64,000 nt of DNA, taken from the NCBI GenBank assembly GCA_007922225.1, contig ML679961.1:5129702-5193701 (forward strand). The letters run 5' to 3'. Position numbers and translations under genes: made by a program. This DNA comes from Emydura subglobosa (lineage: Eukaryota > Chordata > Testudines > Chelidae). Shown in pieces: positions 34,005-45,060 of the stretch (positions are counted from its first letter, which is position 1; each line of letters starts with the position of its first letter). The notes beneath the pieces are model-generated. The model saw nothing but the letters and a program-made list of their open reading frames with translations, searched no databases and was not told the DNA's origin.

Positions 34005-34346
34005 CTCTAAGCCAGGGGTGTCAAACTCATTTGCTATGGCGGGCCAGATTTGAATCAACTGTACTTCAAGTGGGCCAGACATATCGTAAATCGAAACACT
34101 AGGCACTTCTGGAGCGCTGTGTCTCGTGCACACAGCGCTTCACGCGCTGCCACCAGAGTACACAGATCTCGTGGCAGCGCGCAACGCCGCAAGATCTCAT
34201 GGCGTGGTACTGTCTGGTGGCAGCACGCGCCGCCGCCAGACAGTACCACGCCGTGACATGTCGCAGCGCCGCCAGGGGCCGGACCAAAAAGGTTGGTGGG
34301 CCGTATCCGGCCCTCGGGCCGGATGTTTGACACCCCTGCTCTAAGC
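34005..34346. mobile_element. hAT MITE, 326 bp, with perfect 8-bp target duplication
   Basis: The element is 34013-34338. It starts caggggtgtcaaactcattt and ends with gtttgacacccctg, inverted ends of the hAT/Charlie kind. Both flanks are ctctaagc (34005-34012 and 34339-34346), an exact duplication. The next bases inside also pair in meaning: "gcgggccagatt" on the left and "ccctcgggccggat" on the right. The frames of up to 132 codons that overlap it are by-products of its GC-rich palindromes. Confidence 0.95.
34201..34252. repeat. 20-bp hairpin in the hAT MITE
   Basis: ggcgtggtactgtctggtgg (34201-34220) and ccgccagacagtaccacgcc (34233-34252) pair at 19 of 20 positions around a 12-base loop. 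The neighbourhood has other partly repeated phrases ("ggcagcgcgcaacgccgc", "ggcagcacgcgccgcc"). Confidence 0.95.
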
Positions 34347-34854
34347 ATTACTAGAACACAAATAATAAGTGACAGTTGCATGATCACACCTCCTGTCTCT
34401 GTCAGGTTCACAATAGATCTGTGGTATCCCTTGCAAACTTTGTTTTGTGTCAAGCAAAAAAGGCCATTTTAAGATGTAAACTATGTAAATTATTTCATAC
34501 TAGGGCTGCTGATGTTCTTGGTTTGTTCTATGTTTAGAGGTTTTCCATCTCCATTCTCTTATAAGCGATTTGGATCAATTGATTCAGCAGTGGGCTATTG
34601 GAAATGCACTTTGTACTGTTTGGGATTGGCAGCTGGTTTTGAATTTGTAATTTTTTGTTTTGTTTTTACTGTGGTTTTGTACTGATATTATTAAAAGTGT
34701 TTTAAAAGTCAAGTCTCTCTCTCTCTCTTCCCCCACCCCGCTGCCTCCTGGGGCATCTTTTCCATTGTAGACGTCTAGACTCTGTACTTAGCGAGAATGA
34801 AAGAGCAGGAGGGGAGGCCTGAGATTTTGATAAGAATATAGAGCAGATACAGTA
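34347..34854. other. Intergenic with a (tc)n run
   Basis: A tctctctctctctctc tract lies at about 34712-34730. No other feature recognised. Confidence 0.6.
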
Positions 34855-34910
34855 TGCTGGGCTAGTCAGAGTCAGCCTTTTTCTGTTCCTAAGATCTTAT
34901 GTTCTTACAG
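34855..34910 (+). mobile_element. CR1 LINE 3' end, very short
   Basis: "gtatgctgggctagtcagag" and "agatcttatgttcttac" match the terminal words of the CR1 subfamily seen at 33420-33475 ("gagctagatggacc", "cctatgttctt"). Confidence 0.6.
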
Positions 34911-37139
34911 GACAAATGATGCTCTTATGTTCTTACCTGGACCAGGTTTTTTAGGAATGGAATCAGAGCTTCAGAGATAATCCAGCCATTGTAAAAAGGA
35001 AAGGATATAAAAATAATGTTAACCCTCAAGCCACAGGTTGCTGTGATGGGGAAAGCAAGTTCAAACATGCGGATGATCCTCTATTTAAACAGCACTAACT
35101 CTAATCTCTTCCCAGGGGAAAGATCGCTCTCACTTGTTTAAACAGTGGCATTTCTTCCCCCCCAAATCCATTGTTATTTCCACCCAACAGAGCAGTCATC
35201 AGAGCTATGCAATGATTTCAGAGAGCACATGAAGAACTAGCTTTTTTTCAAGTTTGTATACACATTTGGAACCCCAGAAGATTTAATCAAGCGATTTTTG
35301 ACCCTGGATCTCTCTCTTTGAAGCTAGAAAAAAAAAAGAATATGGTTCTGTCTGGAGAGATGCAAATTCTACAGGCCAAGGCCAAGATTTTCAAAATTGC
35401 TGTTGGGATTTTCAGAGGAAAATAAGAGAGCTACGTGCCCAAATCCCATGGGTTGGTACCTAATTCCCTTGGGTTGTTATAGCAATTTAGATGGGCTAAA
35501 TGGACTCCCAAAATTAAAGGTGTTACCATGACCCTGAACCAGTCCAACATTAAATAGTTTTAAACAAGGTTAGAGACCTCAGCCTGCTTAGTACTATAGC
35601 AAATGCATCATTAAACATTCCTTTAGCCTTTTATGAAAGATATAGAAAAAGAAGGAAAAACAGTTAAAGCCTTTGAAATGTAAAGTATCAAATAATCCCT
35701 TCCTTGGAACAGCATGCCTTGTTCCCTTTACCTGGAGAGAGTTTGTAGAAAGCAAGCCCCTTGCTTAATACTCATTTAGGTGGTAAAAACTGTCCTTTTT
35801 CAGGGGAGGGGCAGGAAGAAACAGTGAGCTGAGATGGGCTAGAATTGTGTTGTTGCTTTTGTTGTTAAAGTCTGATTCTGTTTCCTAGAAGAAAAAACCA
35901 ACACAAACACACACAAAGGGGGAGCGAAAAGAAAAGCATCGACAGAACAAGCAGCGTCTGTCTCTGGTGTAGCCACTCACAACCTCGCAGCTGGAAAAAG
36001 CTCTGGCCCTGCTCCTGGTCTTATTAACCGCTCAGACCTTGTAAACTGGTACCAGCAGCAGCATCAAGCTGCTTGATGCATTGCTTTTAGCTGCCTCCTT
36101 CTGGTGCTGGGTTTAGAGCAGCCTTCCTCTCATTAGACAGACGGCAAAAGGAGAATGTTAGGAAAGAGAAGAAATAAGGTAGGTAAGGAAATGGACACAA
36201 AGGTGGGGAGGGGGAACTGGAAGGGAGACAAAGGCACCTCTGAAAATGTTACCCATAATCTAGAAAGATTCTAATACCAGAGCAATATAGGGACAGATCC
36301 AGAGCCAAGAGAAGTCAATGGAAGTCTTTCCATGACTTCAATGGGCTTTGAGCCAGGCTCGTATGCTTTTCTCTCTATTATTCTCTAAACAGTCTTTTAA
36401 TGTTAGAGGGGACGCTGCAAAGAGAGGACACAGTTAAAGTTCATTCCCGTGGTAGAGATCGTCAAGGCACCAACAATTATATTCCCTATCATTGAAATAG
36501 GGTCAATCCCTAGAACTAGTAATAGCTCTAAAACCAGAGTGAACTGTATGGGAGTGGCCAGTGTTTGCACACAGAAGACCAGAAAACCAGCAAAGCAAAC
36601 AGGAAGGTGCGAGCCATTGGGTAAAACTTGTATTCCATTGTGTGGGAAAGCCCTTCCCTAGAACAGAATTTAATACGGCATCTCAGAGCAGTGTAAGGAA
36701 GGGGACAGACCTACTGAATCAGTGGAAGAAGAGAAGGGAATGTTAATACACAGTTCAAGGAAAATTCAGATATGGGTCTTTGGTAATTTGAGTAACAACG
36801 TAATCAGAAGGCCATATCACAAAGGTTTTGCCACAATTCCAAATGTAATGATATCTAGCTTCCTAACTAATCTTATTTCCTTCAGAAGCAATAGCTTACT
36901 GCTTCAGTAAACGTATGCATTGATCCTGCATCAAACCACAGATTCAGTTATGGAAAAAAATATTAAATGAAATGTTTGCTAGAAAAATGAACAATTCCAC
37001 ATGGAACAGCAAGTGAAAAGACAAAAATGTTTCCTTCCTTAAGGGGCCAGATTCTATTTCCTCACACATGAATAGAACTGGAGCTCCACGGACCAGTCGA
37101 TTGACTAGAAGCGGTTGACAATTTTCCAATTACATATTT
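34911..37139. other. Intergenic, no gene recognised
   Basis: A palindromic dispersed segment lies at 36295-36365: "agtcaatggaagtctttcc" followed by "atgacttcaatgggctttga". "gccaagattttcaaaattg" near 35381 resembles another such repeat. No exon is recognised; frames are under 75 codons. Confidence 0.5.
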
Positions 37140-37435
37140 TTTCATGAGAAATTGTTGATTTGTCGAAACCAAAATTATTCTTGGTAAAGGTCGGTTTCTA
37201 CAAACCCCCCAATGGGAATATTTTTCTGAAAAAAAATTGCATTTTTTTTATTCAAAACAATTTGTATTTCAAAATTTCAGTTATTTGACGCTAACAGCAC
37301 ATTTAAAATGGTTAAAATTGAAACAAAAGCTTTCACATTTTTGTTTTGGGTTATTGTTTCACAAGTACATTTCATATTTTAACTTTTCATCCTGATTCAG
37401 GCTGGGAAAACATTTTGAAATTTCAAACAAATCTC
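37140..37435. repeat. AT-rich dispersed repeat (gaaacattttg type)
   Basis: A/T-rich text dominated by "tttca", "aaaatttc" and "gaaac" words, for example "caaaatttcagttatttga" and "ggaaaacattttgaaatttc". The same style recurs at 47405-47870 and 62490-62915 with 63705-63790, which suggests one family of diverged copies, but I see no sharp ends. Confidence 0.45.
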
Positions 37436-38763
37436 CTGCAGGATGGGGGATCCGTTCCCCGCTCACCTCAACTATTGACCTCCAGGATCACTCCTGGACT
37501 AAGATGCTGGTCAACATGAACAGTGATGTCAGATTCCAGCCCATTGAACCTTACCATGGTACTGGAGTCAGTGCTGAGATTATGAAGTATAATGTCAATG
37601 TTCTATCAGGTTACAGAACTTGTGCAATACAAAGGATACATATTATGGGCCACTGGAGTCTTGGATTGCAGAAGATAAGGCAAATGATGTTATGAATGGA
37701 AAACTAAGGGTCAGTGAATTGAAGCAATAATGAGTTTACATCTCGCTTGTCCTATGTACATAACGTACCTACTTACATTTCTGATGTGCGTATACACGGG
37801 ATATTCGAGACAATCACTTGCAAGACATGGGTTTGCAACAAATCTACGTCGCTGACAGACGCAGTCTTCTGACTTGCCATTCCACATTGTTATTAAACTT
37901 CAACCTCACTTTGCCAGCGTCAAAAAAGATGTGTAGCAGATGCCAGTCCAAAGGGTCAGTACAAGAGTGTCTGCATGTTATTTAGTAACTGTGCTCGTGG
38001 GTTTCTGCTCTGACAGGTGCAGATGAGACTCGATTTTCTATTGGACTGTCTTACACCATTATTTAGACACAACTCGAGTCTCTGACTGGTGCTAGTTCAC
38101 TGCCCTCAGGAGATAGCTGAATTTGACTCAATGTCTGTGTCTCATTTACCACCTTTAATGCCTCTGCCTTTTTAAAAAGAACTTCGACTCTGTTCCTTAT
38201 TTAAGGCCTAGATCTACTCATGCTACCTGCAATGGGGCTATTCACGTGAACTACTCGTGGCCAGGGTGAGTTCAGCTTCGTCAGCTCTTTATGTAACCAG
38301 CTAAACCAGCTCGAGTTGGCGAAGGTCTTTGATTCAGTTAAAAACATGAACTGAGGGGAGGATCTTTTTCTAAATGGGGACTCAAAGTGAGTCCGAACAA
38401 CTGCCTTTCATTCAATAAGTTACATGCTTCTACGTCCTGATCACGCCTGCATGGATGTCACTACTGATTGTGACAGTGGTGCACTGAATGCTCACGTGGA
38501 CGATAGGGGTGCCGGAGGCAAACCTTGCTGCTGAAGACAGACTGCTGCTGCTTCGGACAGTATCCCCTTGGGAAAGCTGGAATGTAGGGCTGGGGAGTTT
38601 GCTGAAGCAGTCATTTCACTTTCCATGGTTGGGAGCAGCTGCTGTCCCAGTGAGTTGCTTCCATGCAGGTTGCGTAGTTTCGCTCTTCAGCTAAATTGGC
38701 AGGTCCCTCCCTTTCCAAACATCCATCCCTTGGTGCAGTGCTCACCCCTTTGGTCCATGACCC
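37436..38763. other. Intergenic, nothing recognised
   Basis: No coding exon or repeat terminus identified. Confidence 0.5.
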
Positions 38764-38835
38764 AGTGGCGTAGCTACGGCGGGGCTGTGGCCCACCCATT
38801 TTAAAAGCAGACCCACCCAATCAGATTTTAAGCAA
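38764..38835. mobile_element. hAT MITE left-end fragment
   Basis: cagtggcgtagctacggc at 38764 followed by "gtggcccacccattttaaaa" and "cccacccaatcag" is the same left end and sub-terminal sequence as the MITE at 1145 ("ggcccacccactttgaaagc", "cccacccaatcgg"). Only about 70 bp are alignable by eye, so this is a truncated copy. Confidence 0.8.
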
Positions 38836-40194
38836 TTAATCCCGCATTTTTATCAGCCTCTGTTTTGCTTGTGACACAAGGCTTGTGTCCACCCGTGTCA
38901 TGGCTAAACCTCTGCCAGGAGCTCACGAGCAGCTCTTTATCCCACTAACAATTTACACCGCTCTTGGGTTTCCTATGCTCTGGTCTGCCTCAGGCCTACC
39001 TCCCCAGCCATTTCACAGGCTCCCTAACAGGTTCCCTCTCCACTCAGGGCCCCACCACAAACCATGCCTAGTCACTGGCCATATTAAGCAAAGGCAGGTT
39101 ACTTCGAGTCCTAGCCCTCCTCCCAGCATGCATCACTGTCAGACCTACTGTACAGCCCAGCCCTGGTCCTACAAGCCCCAGAAGGCCTGGGCTGTGGGCT
39201 GAAGTAGGCGGAGGGCTGGGCCATTGCCTCCCTTAAGAGGGTAATATGCCCTGTGGCCTTCTCCTTGCTCTCAAGATGTCTTCAAGGTTGTGGGGACAGA
39301 GAGAAGCAATTTTTTTCTACCCCACCCCATCTTTGGTACAGTAAAGCAAGTTGTGATATGAGGCCAGCTTCCACTCCTTACGCTGGATAACAGCTTACTC
39401 CACAAGTAACCCCTTTGACTTCAATGGCTTCACTTGTGGAACAAGGAAACAAATCTGGCCCGCAATGTACGTTACTGCTCAAGTAGGAAGATAACAATGG
39501 CCTACCCCTACCTTACCTACAACCTCCGCTTCGGCCACCACAGCACACTCGTTTTAGACATTCTACAGCATCTTCAAACACCAGTTTGCTTTTTTTTTTT
39601 TTTGGCTGTCTTGAATGCTGCTGTCACAACTTTTCAGTGGTGTCAGACACCAGTGATAAGTTTCCAAACCAAGTGGTGTGCTGTGAAGTAACTCTGGGGT
39701 CGGAGCGGAGCTGTAGAATTGCTGTGAAAACAAAGATAATCATAACCATCCTTCCCCTCAGACAATCCTCTGTTTCCCTGTTTCAGGCTTATAGTGTTAA
39801 TTGCAAGTATACAGCACTGTGCGCGGGAGAATAGACACCCAAAAACTTTGAGACCCGCTTGCAGTTGAATTTTCTCCATCATCAGATTCTCCCCAGGGGG
39901 TCTGTTGCTGTGACTGCATTGGCTGTGCAATAATAAAGCAAAGCAAGGTGATGGTTTAGCTGTCCTGCATCTCAGCTATGCAAAAACCCCATGCTCAGGA
40001 CCCACTGCAGCTCTAGCTCTCAGTAACTTTCTTGCTCACTGGAAGAGCATGCCCTGGCCCACTGCCATATGCTCATGTTTGATACCAGTGAAGGGAGGCA
40101 TGAAAGGAGTGGCTTTGCCCCTCAGGGCTAAAACTTACAAAGCAGAGACTGACAACTATGTGCAAAACTGAGTGTACGCTTCCTATGCACGTGG
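38836..40194. other. Intergenic, nothing firm
   Basis: A poly(T) run lies near 39587-39604. "cccctttgacttcaatggct" near 39412 resembles the palindromic dispersed repeat. No exon is recognised; a 105-codon forward frame at 38885-39202 has no similarity. Confidence 0.5.
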
Positions 40195-40450
40195 CGAGGG
40201 AGGACTTGCACACTAGACAGGGACTTAGGAGAGCTGGGTTCAATTCTCAGCTCAGCCACAGACTTCACATGCAACTTAGGGCAAGACATTTAATCTCTGT
40301 GTCTCAGTCCCTGGCCTGTAAACCAGAGATAATCATCCTCCCTTTGCCTTTGGATTTTCAGGGCAGGGAGAGTGTCTAACTTGGTGTAAATAGAGTGCAA
40401 CATGACCCTGATCTCACCTGAGGCCTCTGGGTATTACTGTACTACAGATA
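40195..40450 (+). mobile_element. tRNA-headed SINE
   Basis: The head carries the B-box-like gggttcaattctc (40237). The centre is "agggcaagacatttaatctc", the tail "cagggcagggagagtgtcta" and "catgaccctgatctcacctg", ending "gggtattactgtactacag". Order and strand match the copy at 21543. Confidence 0.8.
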
Positions 40451-40736
40451 ACAAGATAGCATTTGTGTGTACAGTTAAGTGAGTTGCATGTGCCCTTGCT
40501 CTTTTTTATACATGGCTCTTCGCCTCCACTTTTAAAAGCTTGCCCAGGAGTGAGCATTTTGGGTAACTTCCCAGGGGTTCATATTTGAAAGAAACGGATC
40601 CCTCATCTTTTCACAACCAACACCATATGACAACAGGTAGGCAGCTGATGTGCTGAGACCACTACTGATCGTGCTGACCGGTATCATATTGTTCCCTTGC
40701 GCTCTGCTGTCTGGATCCACCTGCTCTCTCTTGCAC
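40451..40736. other. Spacer, nothing recognised
   Basis: Short sequence between two SINE copies with no identifiable feature. Confidence 0.5.
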
Positions 40737-40872
40737 GTCATTTGTAACCTTTTTGGAGGCAGGGACTGTCTTTTTGTTCCGTCTTTGTACAGCACTAGCA
40801 CAACAGGTTTCTGGTTCACAACTGGGGCTCCTAGGTGCTACCGCAAGACAAATCAATTAGTAATAGACTAGA
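40737..40872 (+). mobile_element. SINE tail
   Basis: "ggaggcagggactgtctttt" followed by "tgtacagcactagcacaaca" and "ctggggctcctaggtgctac" is the tail half of the SINE family, with "agacaaatcaattagtaata" as the decayed 3' repeat. Confidence 0.85.
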
Positions 40873-41865
40873 GAACACGGCCTCTGTTATATATTCACTT
40901 GTTAACACTTCATCGGCACTGTGCTGTCTTATGTCAAATTGGTTCAAAGGAATTCACTGACAGTGAAAATCTAGCTATTCTTAACATTCATGAACTAGAT
41001 CTAGGCTATTGCAAATGGTTTCTAGACAGCAGATATGGAAGCCTGAATGGCTTCAGGGTCTATTGAGCATCGCCTCTACCATTGTAGCCAGGCAGGAGCA
41101 AACTAAATGAACTTGGTACGGAAGTGTTAGGGAAAAAAAGAGACCCCCTCAATGTGTTGTTCAACCAGTTCGTACAAACCAGATGAGGGAAAGAAAACAA
41201 ATGAATTTTATTGAAAAATGGACACTTGGTCAAATAAACATCATGTCTCCCTTTCTATTTGCACTACTACAGGGAACCGTAGCGTGTTCCCGAAATTATT
41301 GAATGGTGTCTGCCTCATTTAACATACAAGCTGTTGAGAGCCTTGGGGAGGAGGGAAAAGAACCCAAACACCTCTATAAAAGCAATTGGAAGTTTTGTTC
41401 ATTTTTATTAGACTTTGATTGATGGAGCAAAACCTGCTTTTTCCCATTCGCGTGGGTCTGCACGCATTACAGAATATGTTATAAACCTATGGACACTATG
41501 AATACAAGCTTCCTATAAACAAGGACCTATTTCGAATCATGGTATAATCATTGGGGTAAAATTAGTTATGATGTATGCTGTAGAGGCAGGTTTACATCAT
41601 GTGTACATGCCGTACAACAGAGATGTAAGTGACAAAGTAATATAAGTTGCATGTGGTTGGCATTCAGTGGGTATGTAAAACAAGTGTGACATACACCCTG
41701 AGTGAGGATGGGCTGCAGAAAAAACAAATCACAGGAGGATTTAAGATAAAGGCACCAGTTCATCTTACACCATACACAGTGCATCTCCCATACATAATTT
41801 TTGTGACCTCGGTTCAAATCAGTTTAGCTCACAAGAGTTTTGAGTTCTTAAGCAGATAGTCTCCA
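40873..41865. other. AT-rich intergenic, nothing recognised
   Basis: No coding exon or repeat terminus identified. Confidence 0.5.
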
Positions 41866-42275
41866 CCTGCATTGGTCTCCAAATTCAGAAAATCAGTTAA
41901 GACTTTGAAAGAAAGTCAAGATCTGATATACCTTGACTTTAGCAAAGCTTTTGATACAGTCTCTCACAGTATTCTTGCCAGCATGTTAAAGAAGTATGGG
42001 TTGGATGAACGAACTATAAAGTGGACAGAAAGCTGGCTAGATCATCGGGCTCAAGTGGTAATGATCAATGGCTCGATGTCTAGTTGGCAGCCAGTATCAA
42101 GTGGAGTGCCCCAGAATGGAATGGGTTACCTAGGGAGATGGTGGAATCTCTATTCACCCAGATTGACAAAGCCCTGGCTGGGATGATTTAGGTGAGGTTG
42201 GTCCTGTTTTGAGCAGGGGGCTGGACTACATGACTTCCTGAGGTCCCTTCCAACCCTAATTTTCTATGAATCCCA
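41866..42275 (+). mobile_element. CR1 LINE with large internal deletion
   Basis: The frame from 41872 carries an intact RT motif A block, YLDFSKAFDTVSHSILASML, followed by WTESWLDHRAQVVMINGSMS and SSGVPQ. At about 42113-42117 the text jumps from the "gtggagtgccccag" of the RT to "aatggaatgggttacctagg", which in CR1 lies near the 3' end. It then finishes with "gaggtcccttccaaccctaa" and "ttttctatgaatc". The catalytic YxDD block and the C-terminal domain are therefore gone. The junction leaves one continuous frame by chance to 42186. The copy is inactive. Confidence 0.92.
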
Positions 42276-43894
42276 TGCAGCAGGTCAGGATACGGAGCAC
42301 TTAAGTATTTTACGAGTCCAGCGTAAACTGTGTCAGCTGTATAACATTTATCTGCTTTAAAGAAAGTTCACGTTTGGTCTTCAGAGGTTAGATAGAGCGA
42401 CGTAGCCAAGGGACTTTTGTACACAACATAAAATTGGGTCAACCTTTGGCTCTCTTGGCAAATTAATTGCCCAGAACTGGCAAAGCAGGATTTCTGCAGA
42501 CCTGGGTTCAGATGAAATATCTGGGCGGTATGGATAAGCTTGCAGAGTGCCTGTCCAAATGATGATCAGCTTTAGCTGATCTTATAAACTAGTGTCACTG
42601 TAGGAAGAGACAGTTATAATCAACTTTCTATTGATCTCTAGTGTTTTATCTTATTGTAAGTTTAGATCTCAAGTTGTAGCACTATAGCCTGGGATTCTCA
42701 GAAGCTAAATGAAGGGGGTCTGTGGAAACCCCAACCCTCACAAATTGCCCTGTACCCAGAAAACTTGCATGTGTTCATCGGAGGGGGTGGAAAACCGTTC
42801 TACGCTAGGCTGAGGCTCTGCCAGAAAGTATCCTGGGCCCACTGGACTCAAAGTCACCAGCTGAGGAACTGCCCTTTGGCTTTAAAAAACAAATCATGTA
42901 TTTGCAACCCTGAAACAAATCAAAACAGACTCAGGTAGATCAGGCACAGTGGGGGCCCTATAACTCTAATTCACACTCCTCAGAGGGTTACACACGCTCC
43001 TCCATAGCCTCTTGTAAAGGAAGAGTTTCCAGGCGGACTTCTTCAAGGTTTGGGTAAGCATATTCTGCAGTTTGCTCAGCTCGTCAGACAGCATCTCTGG
43101 GCCAAAGCTGCTCCAGGTGCAATCTGAAAACACTGTTTGCCTAAGACACAAGTGAGACACTTGACACTGCCACCCAGCTGCATTGGTAAGGTAGGATAAT
43201 GACGGTACTCTCATAGGACTGAGAGTGCAGCCTCAAACGGCCCCTTCCTGTCAGGCTCAGATGCAGCGCAGGTCACAGTTCAACTCTGCGCTGCTGGCAG
43301 CAGCTTTTCCTGTATCGGTGCATCTGACAGGTCACTTGACTTGTTTTTCACTGGAACAGACATTTACGAACAGGGGGTTCTTATGAGTCTTTTCTAAATG
43401 CGGGACAACCAACACCTTTTCTTGACAGAACTTGACCTTTAATGATTGAAGGTGATTCTCCTGCTGGTTCCTCAAGTGGCTTGCTTTACGCATTTGCTTT
43501 GTGCTCTCTTCTGAATTTACACATGGGACATCAGCGGCCCTGGGAGCTTAGTTTCTTCTTGCTACTTTCCCTTCAAGTGCTTTAGAGCTTGATCCAGCAC
43601 CGGGGGAACTCAGAGGCTTTCCACTCACTTCCACTAGTTTTGGCGAATATGGAGCTGCAAGTACATTCAGCACAGTAGCAACTCTATGGTCCGTAAAATC
43701 CATCGAATCAGCCAGCTGTTTGGCATCCCAGACATGACTGGAAATTCCTTGCAAGCTACAAGGGAAAGTACACTCTTATCATTTAGAAATAGGGTGCTTT
43801 TGTGAAATAAGCAATAGCCTTTCACCTGTGGAACTCCCGGCAACACATTTGCTTCTGGGGTCTTACTCACTGAAGTTCTGTAGAATGGTAGATA
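42276..43894. other. Intergenic, nothing recognised
   Basis: No exon or transposon end identified. Confidence 0.5.
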
Positions 43895-43998
43895 CAGGGC
43901 TGTAGATTGTAGAGTTAGAAGGGACTCAAGGGCCCTACGAAGGCAGGATTAAGTATACTAAGACCATCCCTGACAGATATTTGTCTAATACAAGTTCT
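43895..43998 (-). mobile_element. CR1 LINE 3' end
   Basis: "gattgtagagttagaaggga" then "aagaccatccctgacagata" and "tttgtctaatacaag" is the antisense CR1 3' end. The middle is shortened compared with other copies. Confidence 0.75.
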
Positions 43999-44189
43999 TT
44001 TTTACCCTCTGTACTGTATTTATTCCACCCCCAACCTCATTCCTACTTGGTTCCTTAAAGCTCTGCATGTCATTTTGTCCATCTGTGGTGTCCGACTGAG
44101 ATAAACGGGCGTGCACTTTACTCGCATTGTGAGCTGCACCGTAAGTGTGTGAAAGCTCATAAGATGTTGCAATAATCAAGAACAACAAA

Positions 44190-45060
44190 CGTTGTCGAGG
44201 AAAAGTCCGAAAGACTGAGAAAAACTGAATTCGCCCAAAGCAGAAGACTGACTGATCTAGTCAAGGACTATATTAAAAGCATGTCTAATAGAAAACAGGA
44301 AATGTGGAACCGGAAATTAATGAACCAAAATTGGTGTTTCAGAAACTGGGCCTAAGTGGTGGAAAAAATAATGTAGGGACAAGCTTCTTCACCCACCACT
44401 CCCTTTGTGGGTCCTTAAAGGAAGAGACTTTGATGGGGAGAAATAGAGAACAAATAATGGAAGCTACTGGAGTGAGCTACCCATCCTGGCAGCCACCCCC
44501 ACTATCTCCTGCGACCCTGGGCCTTTGTCATCCTAATCCTGAGAAATGCCCTGACCAGATTGGTCCAGATGACATCAGCACCCATACCTGCTACAGCTGA
44601 ATCCCAAACACCATCTGAGAGGAATCGGGATTGCACTTGAACAGAAGCACCAGCAACATCTGCAGACCATGTCAACTAACTTCTCTTTTCCCCAAAAGGA
44701 CGGTTATTAGCATCTTTAATACCATTGAAGAAACTGTCAAAGAAGGTATTTTCCCTTCTAAAATTCTCCAGCTACAGGGAACAGGAAATATTGTTAAAAT
44801 CAAAGACTTGCTTCATACCTTACATTTCTAATGTTTAACTGGTTTTTCCTTCTTTTGTGCGTCTTTAATTAAAGGTACAAAGGATTTTTAATGTTGTGTT
44901 TGCCATGGTGTTAAGCAGTCTGAGGTCTCAGTGTGCCAACGGCCGGACCTTGTTTAACAGTGTTGGATGTTGGAATGTGACTGAGTTATGTTAACACCTT
45001 TGACTCGTTTATTCCGTCTAAATGAATACAACACGTATTTTTATCCACGGCTGAATCTAA
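44190..45060 (+). repeat. Unclassified interspersed repeat, probably retroelement-derived
   Basis: The wording ("tttgtcatcctaatcctgag", "ccctgaccagattggtccag", "gtctgaggtctcagtgtgcc", "gttggaatgtgactgagtta") matches a dispersed sequence I recall from turtle and crocodilian genomes, but I cannot place its class. Coding frames are short (98 and 66 codons) and lack motifs. Orientation is a guess from the apparent 3' AT-rich end. It could be the non-coding tail of a LINE or part of an LTR element. No target duplication found. Confidence 0.35.

Noticed and set aside
34055..34453. 132-codon reverse frame across 34.1-34.4 kb
   Set aside because: It lies mostly inside the hAT MITE and is explained by its GC-rich palindromes.
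44304..44600. 98-codon frame as a retroelement protein
   Set aside because: No RT, protease, integrase or gag motif is visible; better treated as non-coding repeat sequence.
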